Positions 26,709-34,463 of a stretch of 47,745 bases of DNA are shown piece by piece; the first letter of the stretch is position 1, and every line of letters starts with the position of its first letter. Source of the DNA: Collinsella aerofaciens. GTDB lineage: Bacteria > Actinomycetota > Coriobacteriia > Coriobacteriales > Coriobacteriaceae. A model generated the notes under the pieces. That model was given only the letters and a program-made list of their open reading frames with translations, was not told where the DNA came from and did not search any database. The position numbers and the translations under genes are program-made. The stretch lies in contig RQAP01000020.1 in assembly GCA_008671135.1 (NCBI GenBank), positions 1 to 47,745 of the forward strand, in the 5' to 3' direction.

Positions 26709-29423
26709 CTACTCGGTGCGGGCAACCTGGTCGATGCGGTAACCCTCGATCTGGTCGCCGGGCTTGATGTCCTGGAAGTTCTCCAGGCCAATGCCGCCCT
26801 CGGAACCGCTCTTGAGGCTCTTGGCCTCGTCCTTGTAGTGGCGCATCGAGGCGATCTTGCCGTTGAAGACCACGATGCCGTCGCGCACCAGACGCACGGA
26901 ATCGGTCGCGGCGATCTCGCCCTCCTCGACGCGGACACCGGCGGCGATACCGACTTTGGGCACCTTAAAGGTGTCCAGGACGGTCGCGGTACCCGTGGCG
27001 ACCTCGACCTCGGTGGGCTTGAGCATGCCGATACGGGCGGCGTCGAGCTCCTCGAGGCACTTGTAGATAACGTCGTAGCAACGGATCTCGACGCCCTCGC
27101 GCTCGGCAGCGGAGCGGGCCTTACCGTCGGGACGGACGCCAAAGCCGATGATGATGGCGTTGGAGGCGTCGGCCAGGACGACGTCGGTCTCGTTGATGGC
27201 GCCGACAGCGGAGTGGATCGTGTTGATGCGAACCTCGGACTGATCCATCTTGTCGAGCGAGTCCTGAAGGGCCTCGATGGAACCCTGGACGTCTGCCTTG
27301 ATGATCAGGTTGAGCTCCTTGACCTCGGCGTCGGCAATAGTCTCGAAGAGGTTCTCGAGCGTGACGTGCTTGACGCGGCTCTGCTCCTCGATACGGGCCT
27401 TGAGCGAACGCTCGTCGGCCAGGGCACGAGCCTCGCGCTCGTCCTCGAACACGCGGAACTCGTCACCGGCGTTGGGCACGGACTGCAGGCCCAGAATCTC
27501 GACGGCGTCGGAGGGACCGGCCTCGGTGACGGCGCGGCCCTTGGGGTCGAGCATGGCACGGACGCGACCGTAGGTAAGGCCGGCGACCAGTGTATCGCCC
27601 ACGTGCAGGGTACCGCGGGTCACGAGCACGGTAGCAACCGAGCCACGGCCCTTGTCGAGCTTGGCCTCGAGGACGTTGCCGGAGGCAAAGGTGTCCGGGT
27701 TGGCCTTGAGCTCGAGCACGTCGGCCTGGAGCAGCACGGTCTCCAGAAGGTCGTCGATACCGATCTTCTGCTTAGCCGAGATGTTGACGAACATGTTCTG
27801 TCCGCCCCACTCCTCGGGGATGACGCCGTACTCGGTGAGCTCCTGACGCACACGGTCGGGGTTGGCGCCCGGCTTATCGATCTTGTTGACGGCGACGACG
27901 ATGGGTACGCCGGCGGCCTTGGCGTGGTTGATCGACTCGACGGTCTGAGGCATGACGCCGTCGTCGGCAGCCACGATCAGAATGACGATGTCGGTCACCT
28001 TGGCACCACGGGCACGCATAGCCGTAAAGGTGGCGTGACCCGGGGTATCGATAAAGGTGATCTTGCGGTCGTTGATCATGACCTGCGAAGCGCCGATAGC
28101 CTGCGTAATGCCGCCCGCCTCGCCGGCAGCAACGCCGGTGTGACGGATGGCGTCGAGCAGCGACGTCTTGCCGTGGTCGACGTGGCCCATGACGGTGACG
28201 ACCGGGGCGCGCGGCTTAAGGTCGGCGGGATCGTCGTAGAACGAGAAGGTGTTCTCCTCCTCGGGGGTGATGATCTTGATCTGACGACCCAGGTCGTCGG
28301 CAACGAGCTCGACGAGGTCGTCGGACATGGACTGCGTCATCGTGAGCGGCGTACCCAGCAGGAACAGGCGTTTGATGATGTCGTTGGCCGGAACGTCGAG
28401 CGCCTCGGCAAGCTCCTGGACGGTAACGCCCTGGGAGACTTTGATGGCGTCGAGGTCCTCGGGGTTCACGCCCTGGGCCAGCGCCTCCTCTATCTTGCGC
28501 TCCTCCTGAGCCTTGGCGGCCTCGCGCTCGCGCTTCTCCTTGCGCTTCTTGCGGCGACCGGTGGACTCACGAGAGGCCTCCTCGACGGCAGCACGAGCCT
28601 CCTCGAGCACCTTCTCGCGGCTGTACTCCTCGGCCTCGCGAGCCATGCGGCTGTAGTGGTCCTCTTCGTTGTTGTGACCGCCCTTGCGCTTCTTGCCCTT
28701 GCCCTGCTTATCGGGGTTGGGGAAGTCCATGCCGGCAGCGACGTTGTTGCTGGCGTTGGTGCGATGGCTGTGCGGACGGCTCTCGGAGGCGTTGCGCTCG
28801 GAGTTGTTGTCGGAAGCGTTGCGATCGTTACGACGGCCACCGCGGCGGTCGTTGTTGCCGCCACGACGGTTACCGCGCTCTGCGGCGCGCTCGGCCTTGG
28901 CCTTGTCCTCGGCGTCCTTCTTCTCCTTGAGCACGGTCTCCTGTGCGGCGATCTGGTCGAGCAGCGAACGGAAGCGCGAACCGGAGTCGGAAGCGGGAAC
29001 GGCGCGGCGCTGGGCCTCGCGGGCAGCCTCCTCCTTCTCGCGGGCAAGGCGCTCCTGCTCGGCCTTCTTCTTGGCCTCGGCCTCGGCGCGGGCAGCCTCC
29101 TCGGCAGCCTGGGCTGCGGCAAACTGGCGGCGCTCCTCCTCGCGGGCCTTCTCGGCGGCGATGCGCTCGCGCTCGGCCTCGGCGGCGCGAGCGGCCTCCT
29201 CGGCAGCAGCTGCCTGCTCCTCGGCCTGCTTAGCGGCCTCGACTTCCTGAGCGCGGGCTTCGATCACCGAGGCGAGCTGCTTGCGGACCATAGCGACATA
29301 GGCGTCCTCCAAGGTGGAGGAAGCGGACTTAGCGGGAATCTTCATATCGGCGAGATGACCCATCAGTTCCTTGGAGGTCATGCCGAACTCTTTGGCCAGG
29401 GTGGACACACGGACTTTTGCCAT
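26709..29423 (-). CDS. infB: Translation initiation factor IF-2
   Basis: 904 residues. This GTPase delivers initiator tRNA to the 30S subunit. The N-terminal IF2_N module (MAKVRVSTLAKEFGMTSKELMGHLADM) is followed by a long Ala/Glu/Arg-rich coiled region and a Gly/Asn/Arg/Asp-rich stretch, then a second IF2_N module. The G domain has VTVMGHVDHGKTSLLDAI, DTPGHATF and VAVNKIDKPGAN. Domains II to IV follow through to the fMet-tRNA-binding end. It comes 91 bases after nusA, a gap where ylxR is often found but is absent here. Confidence 0.97.
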   Translation of the reverse strand: MAKVRVSTLAKEFGMTSKELMGHLADMKIPAKSASSTLEDAYVAMVRKQLASVIEARAQEVEAAKQAEEQAAAAEEAARAAEAERERIAAEKAREEERRQFAAAQAAEEAARAEAEAKKKAEQERLAREKEEAAREAQRRAVPASDSGSRFRSLLDQIAAQETVLKEKKDAEDKAKAERAAERGNRRGGNNDRRGGRRNDRNASDNNSERNASESRPHSHRTNASNNVAAGMDFPNPDKQGKGKKRKGGHNNEEDHYSRMAREAEEYSREKVLEEARAAVEEASRESTGRRKKRKEKREREAAKAQEERKIEEALAQGVNPEDLDAIKVSQGVTVQELAEALDVPANDIIKRLFLLGTPLTMTQSMSDDLVELVADDLGRQIKIITPEEENTFSFYDDPADLKPRAPVVTVMGHVDHGKTSLLDAIRHTGVAAGEAGGITQAIGASQVMINDRKITFIDTPGHATFTAMRARGAKVTDIVILIVAADDGVMPQTVESINHAKAAGVPIVVAVNKIDKPGANPDRVRQELTEYGVIPEEWGGQNMFVNISAKQKIGIDDLLETVLLQADVLELKANPDTFASGNVLEAKLDKGRGSVATVLVTRGTLHVGDTLVAGLTYGRVRAMLDPKGRAVTEAGPSDAVEILGLQSVPNAGDEFRVFEDEREARALADERSLKARIEEQSRVKHVTLENLFETIADAEVKELNLIIKADVQGSIEALQDSLDKMDQSEVRINTIHSAVGAINETDVVLADASNAIIIGFGVRPDGKARSAAEREGVEIRCYDVIYKCLEELDAARIGMLKPTEVEVATGTATVLDTFKVPKVGIAAGVRVEEGEIAATDSVRLVRDGIVVFNGKIASMRHYKDEAKSLKSGSEGGIGLENFQDIKPGDQIEGYRIDQVARTE

Positions 29424-29514
29424 ATGACTTCACCTACCCTTTCTGGCACCTTGGGTGCCTAGAGACTGAACGAGCGTGAGAGACGCGCCAGGACCCACCC
29501 GGCGCGACCGCGCG

Positions 29515-30762
29515 CTAGATCAGGTCCTCCGCATCATCGAAGGCGTCGGTGTCGTGGACACCGCAGAAACGGGAGCCGGGACGAGCCTGGTTGCGGCACT
29601 GGATGCCGTCCTCGGACACGTACTCGCAGCGGCGGACGTCCTCGTCCTCCTCGTCACCGATCAGGTCGGCGGCGGGCTCCTCGTGAACGGGAACGTTCTT
29701 GAGGATGTCGGCGGCAAGGGTCTCGGACTTAATGTCGATGTGCCAGCCGGTCAGGCGCGCGGCGAGGCGGGCGTTCTGGCCCTCCTTGCCGATGGCGAGG
29801 GACAGCTGGTCGTCGGGCACGATGACGCCGGCGTAGGCCTTCTCCTCGTCAATGAGGACGCGAGTGACCTTGGCGGGCGACAGGGCGTTGGCGACGTAGA
29901 CGGCAGGATCGGCATCCCACAGGATGACGTCGACGCGCTCGCCACGGAGCTCGCCCACGACAGCGCGAACACGGCTGCCCTTGGGGCCGACGCAGGCGCC
30001 CACGGGATCCAGACGGTCGTCGAGCGAGTGGACGGCGACCTTGGAGCGCTGGCCGGGCTCGCGGGCGATCGACTTGATCTGGACGGTGCCCTCATAGATC
30101 TCGGGCACCTCCTGCTCAAACAGACGACGCATGAGCTCGGGGTGGGTACGGGAGATGACAATCGGCGGACGGCTGTGCTCGCCACGAACCGGCTGCAGGT
30201 TGGAGTTGGGGTCGCGAACGTCGATGATCACGGCCTTGATGTGCTGGTTGTGCAGGTAGCGCTCGCCCATCGGACGCTCGTTGCGCTCGTTCTCGTAACG
30301 GCGCTGGTCGAAGTGCGGCAGCTCGGCCTCGACGCCCTCGCGGATCTTGACGATCGTGAAGTCGGGCGTGGACTGCAGCACGGTACCGCTGATGAGGTCA
30401 CCGATGCGGCCGGAGAACTCCTCGTAGATCTGCTCGCGGGCGGAGTTGCGCACGATGGCGTTGATCTCGGCCTTGGCGTGCTGGGCGGCGATGCGGCTCG
30501 TGTTCTTGGGGGTGACGTCGATCTCCTCGAACTCGGTGAAGTTGCCTTCCTCGTCCATGGAATCGTCAATCGGCTCCAGACGGTAGACGTAGATCTTGCC
30601 GGTGGTGCGGTCGATGGTCACCTTGGCGCCCCACTCAAGATGCAGGATCTCGGCATAGCTCTTGGCGAGCGACTGCTCCAGACGGTCGATCAGGTAGAGC
30701 TGGTCGATGTGCTTCTCCTGGCAAAGCTCCATCAGGGCGGACATCATGTCGGATGCTGCCAT
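29515..30762 (-). CDS. nusA: Transcription factor NusA with extra C-terminal Cys/His tail
   Basis: 415 residues. It modulates pausing, termination and antitermination. The N-terminal RNAP-binding domain (about 1-125), an S1 domain (GDLISGTVLQSTPDFTIVKI) and two KH domains (DPVGACVGPKGSRVRAVVGELRGERVDVILW and LSLAIGKEGQNARLAARLTGW) are present. After KH2 comes an acidic linker and a short Cys/His module: RRCEYVSEDGIQCRNQARPG then SRFCGVHD. The spacing (C-x8-C, then C-x2-H) suggests zinc binding. This module is not part of standard NusA. It lies 4 bases after rimP. Confidence 0.95.
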   Translation of the reverse strand: MAASDMMSALMELCQEKHIDQLYLIDRLEQSLAKSYAEILHLEWGAKVTIDRTTGKIYVYRLEPIDDSMDEEGNFTEFEEIDVTPKNTSRIAAQHAKAEINAIVRNSAREQIYEEFSGRIGDLISGTVLQSTPDFTIVKIREGVEAELPHFDQRRYENERNERPMGERYLHNQHIKAVIIDVRDPNSNLQPVRGEHSRPPIVISRTHPELMRRLFEQEVPEIYEGTVQIKSIAREPGQRSKVAVHSLDDRLDPVGACVGPKGSRVRAVVGELRGERVDVILWDADPAVYVANALSPAKVTRVLIDEEKAYAGVIVPDDQLSLAIGKEGQNARLAARLTGWHIDIKSETLAADILKNVPVHEEPAADLIGDEEDEDVRRCEYVSEDGIQCRNQARPGSRFCGVHDTDAFDDAEDLI

Positions 30763-30766
30763 CTTA

Positions 30767-31258
30767 CTATCCTTCCTTCGCGGGCTTGAAGTCGTAGGTG
30801 GGCTTCAACTTGCACTTTTTAACATCAGAGAAATCGAGGGTAACGGACTCGCCGTCCTCAAGCTCGAGGGTCACGTTGGTCTCGGTTGCGGCGGCAATCT
30901 TGCCGGCGTACTTGCGACGGCCCTCGGTGGCGGTGGAGGTGAGCTCACAGTTCTCGCCCACAAAGCGGGCAAAGTCGCACGGGCGGCGCAGCGGACGCGC
31001 CATACCCGGGCTCGACACCTCGAGCGTATAGCTCGAAGAGATAGGGTCGAGCTCCTCAATCACATCGCCGACCCACTTGGTGTTGGCCGTGACGTCGTTG
31101 AGCGACAGGCTCTGACCCTCGGCACCCTCGATACGCACGCGTACGCAGGGGGCCTTGGTGGCACCCACGAGCTCGACGTCGACGATGTCGACATCGTGCT
31201 GGGGAGCGACGGCCTCGAGCGCGTCGATGATCGCCTGCTCGGTCTTAGTCTTGACCAT
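30767..31258 (-). CDS. rimP: Ribosome maturation factor RimP
   Basis: 163 residues. It helps assemble the 30S subunit. The family blocks are VDIVDVELVGATKAPCVRVRIEG, SYTLEVSSPGMARPLRRPCDFARFVGE and a C-terminal Sm-like part with VTLDFSDVKKCKLKPTYDF. ATG at 31258 follows GGAGGT with a 6-base spacing; the longer frame upstream runs through the leader terminator and is rejected. It is the first gene of the rimP-nusA-infB operon. Confidence 0.94.
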   Translation of the reverse strand: MVKTKTEQAIIDALEAVAPQHDVDIVDVELVGATKAPCVRVRIEGAEGQSLSLNDVTANTKWVGDVIEELDPISSSYTLEVSSPGMARPLRRPCDFARFVGENCELTSTATEGRRKYAGKIAAATETNVTLELEDGESVTLDFSDVKKCKLKPTYDFKPAKEG

Positions 31259-31278
31259 TGCGGCACCTCCATCCATAC

Positions 31279-31311
31279 AAAAAAGAAGCGGGGCCGAAAC
31301 CCCACTTCTTT
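31279..31311 (-). terminator. Leader attenuator/terminator before rimP
   Basis: On the minus strand AAGAAGTGGGG (300-310 side) pairs with CCCCGCTTCTT (83-93 side of 31200s), 11 bp with one G-U pair, around TTTCGG. A run of T follows (31279-31284). It lies between a good promoter (31337-31365) and the rimP start, so it can stop operon transcription before the first gene. Confidence 0.85.
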
Positions 31312-31336
31312 CAATTACTACTTCATTTACAAGCAA

Positions 31337-31365
31337 ACTATACCAATAGCTGCAGAAACATGCAA
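31337..31365 (-). promoter_or_regulatory. Promoter of rimP-nusA-infB operon
   Basis: On the minus strand, a -35 TTGCAT (complement of 31360-31365), a 17-base spacer and a -10 TATAGT (complement of 31337-31342). The predicted start near 31330 gives a leader of about 70 bases that contains the attenuator. Confidence 0.75.
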
Positions 31366-31452
31366 GCACAGTACGAATCTGCAGGTCAGCGTGCGCACAG
31401 CTTCTCCACAAGAATAGGACAATTGGCCGAAGGCAACTAGGCAGATACATGC

Positions 31453-31487
31453 AAAACGAGGGACGACCCAACCGGATCGCCCCTCGT
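31453..31487 (-). terminator. Terminator after leuS
   Basis: Bases 31474-31487 and 31456-31469 form a 14-bp stem on the minus strand, with two G-U pairs and a GGTT loop, followed by TTTT. It lies about 30 bases past the leuS stop and separates leuS from the rimP operon. Confidence 0.85.
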
Positions 31488-31516
31488 CTTTTATGCGTCA
31501 GTTAAGCGCGCAGTGC

Positions 31517-34093
31517 TTACTTGACCACCAGGTTGACCAGCTTGCCGGGCACGCAGATGGCCTTGACGACTGTCTTGCCCTCGAGCCACTTGGCGACGGC
31601 GGCCTCGGCGGCAGCCTGCATATCCTCATTGGAGGCATCGCGGGCAACGTCGACGCGGGCGCGGACCTTGCCGAGCACCTGGACCACGATCTGCACCGTG
31701 TCCTCAACGGACTCGGCCAGGTCGAACTCGGGCCAGGCGGCGGTGTAGGCATTGCCCTCGCAGCCGAGTGCCTCGTGCCACAGCTCGTCGGCCCAGAACG
31801 GGCAGATAGGGGCAAGGACGCTCACGATATCCTTAGCCACGCCGTAGCACAGAGCCTTGTCGCGGTCAGCACCCTCAGTGGCGTTGAGATAGGCGCTCGC
31901 CGCGTTGACGAGCTCCATGACGGCCGAGATCGCGGTGTTGAACTGGCCGCGGTCGAAGTCCTCAGTGCACTTGGCGATGGTGCGGTGACGCTCGCGATAG
32001 AGCTTCATCGCAACCTCGTCGAGCGCGGACTTGTCGAAGGCCACGTTGTCGTCACCGGACTGGACGAGCTGCCAAACGATACGCCAGGCGCGCTTGATAA
32101 AGCGGTTGGCGCCCTCGACGGCCTTGGGATCCCAGTCGAAGTCCTTCTCGGGCGGGGCGATAAACAGGATCGCCAAACGCATGGTGTCGGCACCGTAGGG
32201 CTCGATGACCGAGCTCGGGGGCACGACATTGCCCTTGGACTTGGACATGGTGTCGCCGTTCTCGTCCTTGACCATGCCCTGGCACAGCAGGTTGGTGAAG
32301 GGCTCGTCCACGCTCAGCAGGCCCAGGTCGCGCAGTGCCTTGGTAAAGAAGCGGCTGTAGAGCAGGTGCAAAATAGCGTGCTCGATGCCGCCGATGTAGT
32401 TATCGACGGGCATCCAACGGTCGGCAGCCTCACGGGAGAAGGGCAGCTCAGTGTTGTGCGGATCGGTATAGCGCAGGTAATACCAGCTGGAGCAGGTAAA
32501 GGTGTCCATGGTATCGGTCTCGCGCTTGGCCGGGCGGCCGCAGACCGGGCAGGTGGTCTCGTAGAACTCCTTGCACTCGGCAAGGGTCTCGCCAGCGCCC
32601 AGGTCCAGGTTCTCGGGCAGCGTCACCGGCAGCTGGTCCTCGGGCACGGGCACGATGCCGCAGTGCTCGCAGTGGATGGCCGGGATGGGGTCGCCCCAAT
32701 AGCGCTGGCGGCTGATGAGCCAGTCGCGGAGACGGAACTCGACCTTGCGACGACCGCAGCCCATGGCCTCGAGGTCGGCCACGATCGCAGCCTCGCCCTC
32801 GGAGTGCTTACCGCCGCGCATGCCGGTGTACTTGCCGGACTGGACGAGCGTGCCCTCGGCAGCGTGGGCGCAATCCCAGTCGACGGTCTCGGCATGGAAG
32901 GTATCGATGGTCTCGCCGCTGGCCTCGACGGCAGCGCGATCGTCATCGTCCAGGATGATCGGTACGATCGGCAGGTCGTACTTGCGGGCGAACTCAAAAT
33001 CGCGCTGGTCACCACAGGGAACGGCCATGACGGCACCGGTACCGTAGTCGGCAACGACATAATCGGCAACCCACACGGGGACCTTCTCGCCGTTGACGGG
33101 GTTTACCACATAGCGGCCCGTGAAGGCACCGTGCTTCTCGAGGGTGCCCTGGGCACGCTCGACGGCAGAGATGTGCTTGGAGTCCTCGACGATCTTGGTG
33201 ACGGCCTCCTCGTACTCCGTGCCCTCGACGAGCTCGTGCAGGCCGGCGTACTCGGGAGCCAGGACAAAGAAGGAGACGCCAAAAAGGGTATCGGCACGCG
33301 TGGTGAAGACGGTGATCTTGCCCTCATCGCCCTCGATGGGCTCGCCATCCTGATCGCACAGGGTAAAGTCGACCTCGGCGCCCTCGGAGCGACCGATCCA
33401 GTTGGCCTGCATCTGCTTGACGCGCTCGGGCCAACCGGGGAGCTTCTCCAGGTCGTCGAGCAGTTCCTGGGAGTACTCGGTGATCTTGAAGTACCACTGC
33501 TCAAGGTCGCGCTTCTCGGGCTCGGTGCCGCAGCGCCAGCACTTGCCCTCGGTCACCTGCTCGTTGGCCAGAACGGTCTTGCAGGTGGGGCACCAGTTGA
33601 CCGGGTTCTTCTTGCGGTAGACCAGGCCCTTTTCCCACAGCTTCTCAAAGATCCACTGGCCCCAGCGGTAGTAGTCGGGACTGCAGGTCTTGACCATGCG
33701 ATCCAGATCGTAGGAGAAACCCATGCGCTTCATCGTGGCGAGCGCCTGGTCCATGTTCTTATACGTCCAGGCGGCAGCCTGCGTGTTGTGCTTGATAGCG
33801 GCGTTCTCGGCAGGCAGGCCAAAGGCGTCAAAGCCGATGGGGTGCAGCACGTCGTAACCGCGCATGCGGGCCTGACGGGCCATGGCATCGCCGATGGTAT
33901 AGTTGCGCGCGTGGCCCATATGCAGGTCGCCCGACGGATACGGGAACATCTCGAGCACGTACTTCTTGGGCTTGCTGTCGTCGGTGTCGACGGCAAAGAG
34001 GTTGGAGTCCTCCCAGGCCTTCATCCATCGGGACTCAATGGCCTGCGCGTCGTAGGCAGGGATCTCGTCCTTATGATCTGTGCAATCGCACAT
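31517..34093 (-). CDS. leuS: Leucyl-tRNA synthetase
   Basis: 858 residues. It charges tRNA-Leu. The class I motifs are PYPSGDLHMGHARNY near 46-60 and DTMSKSKGNVV in the second half. A large editing (CP1) domain lies between, with TRADTLFGVSFFVLAPEY. Cysteine pairs CPTC...CWRC and CEHCG/CPVCG suggest zinc sites. The C-terminal anticodon-binding part ends VPGKLVNLVVK. ATG at 34093 follows AAAGGAG. The leader holds a very long hairpin; no T-box signature was found. Confidence 0.97.
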   Translation of the reverse strand: MCDCTDHKDEIPAYDAQAIESRWMKAWEDSNLFAVDTDDSKPKKYVLEMFPYPSGDLHMGHARNYTIGDAMARQARMRGYDVLHPIGFDAFGLPAENAAIKHNTQAAAWTYKNMDQALATMKRMGFSYDLDRMVKTCSPDYYRWGQWIFEKLWEKGLVYRKKNPVNWCPTCKTVLANEQVTEGKCWRCGTEPEKRDLEQWYFKITEYSQELLDDLEKLPGWPERVKQMQANWIGRSEGAEVDFTLCDQDGEPIEGDEGKITVFTTRADTLFGVSFFVLAPEYAGLHELVEGTEYEEAVTKIVEDSKHISAVERAQGTLEKHGAFTGRYVVNPVNGEKVPVWVADYVVADYGTGAVMAVPCGDQRDFEFARKYDLPIVPIILDDDDRAAVEASGETIDTFHAETVDWDCAHAAEGTLVQSGKYTGMRGGKHSEGEAAIVADLEAMGCGRRKVEFRLRDWLISRQRYWGDPIPAIHCEHCGIVPVPEDQLPVTLPENLDLGAGETLAECKEFYETTCPVCGRPAKRETDTMDTFTCSSWYYLRYTDPHNTELPFSREAADRWMPVDNYIGGIEHAILHLLYSRFFTKALRDLGLLSVDEPFTNLLCQGMVKDENGDTMSKSKGNVVPPSSVIEPYGADTMRLAILFIAPPEKDFDWDPKAVEGANRFIKRAWRIVWQLVQSGDDNVAFDKSALDEVAMKLYRERHRTIAKCTEDFDRGQFNTAISAVMELVNAASAYLNATEGADRDKALCYGVAKDIVSVLAPICPFWADELWHEALGCEGNAYTAAWPEFDLAESVEDTVQIVVQVLGKVRARVDVARDASNEDMQAAAEAAVAKWLEGKTVVKAICVPGKLVNLVVK

Positions 34094-34116
34094 ATCAGCT
34101 CCTTTAATCTTAGCTG

Positions 34117-34235
34117 GGGTCGGTCGGCTTGGCTTTATTCGCTACTGCGGACAGTCCTGCGCAAGACGAAGAGCACATTAAGTGCTCTTCTTTGCGTGCG
34201 GAACTTGTAGCGAACAAAGCCAAGCCGACCGACCC
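34117..34235. repeat. 119-base hairpin element in the leuS leader
   Basis: Bases 34117-34136 pair perfectly with 34216-34235 (20 bp). The stem continues through ATTCGCTAC/GTAGCGAAC with one mismatch, then imperfectly. A second perfect stem caps it: GAAGAGCAC (34168-34176) with GTGCTCTTC (34182-34190) around ATTAA. It lies 24 bases before leuS. It may be a MITE-like element or a leader RNA that controls leuS. Confidence 0.7.
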
Positions 34236-34270
34236 TAAGGTTAACTTGACTGATGATAGCAAATACGACA

Positions 34271-34303
34271 AGCGAGATGCCTGCGACTTGCAGGCATCTC
34301 GCT
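34271..34303. terminator. Terminator-like hairpin between guaB and leuS
   Basis: AGCGAGATGCCTGC (34271-34284) pairs perfectly with 34290-34303 (14 bp) around GACTT. On the plus strand TTTATCTT follows; on the minus strand there is no T-run. Its likely role is to insulate leuS from guaB. Confidence 0.5.
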
Positions 34304-34364
34304 TTATCTTAATAACGTGGTTGCGAATCAACCGCTAATTGTTACCAGCCCAAGCATGGTCGGG

Positions 34365-34457
34365 TTTTCCAAGTGCCGCAGATTGCCGTGAAAGAGGAGC
34401 GACGCGTACTTTGGTACGCGAGCGACGGTTTGAACGGCAAGGTGCGGTGCTTGGGAA
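34365..34457. repeat. 93-base imperfect hairpin after guaB
   Basis: Outer arms of about 27 bases (TTTTCCAAGTGCCGCA... and its near complement) differ mainly by transitions that still pair as G-U. The centre is a perfect stem CGCGTAC (34403-34409) TTTG GTACGCG (34414-34420), flanked by two direct GAGCGACG copies. It starts 6 bases past the guaB stop. It is either a structured 3' end or a repeat element. Confidence 0.6.
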
Positions 34458-34463
34458 AGCCGC

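Noticed and set aside
29424..29514. ylxR between nusA and infB
   Set aside because: The gap is only 91 bases and holds no matching frame; a small GGCACC hairpin is all that is visible.
30767..31471. rimP starting at 31471
   Set aside because: This would translate through the leader terminator and promoter; ATG at 31258 has GGAGGT at good spacing.
34094..34463. T-box riboswitch for leuS
   Set aside because: No TGGnACCGCG-type antiterminator sequence or specifier loop was found; the leader is one long hairpin instead.
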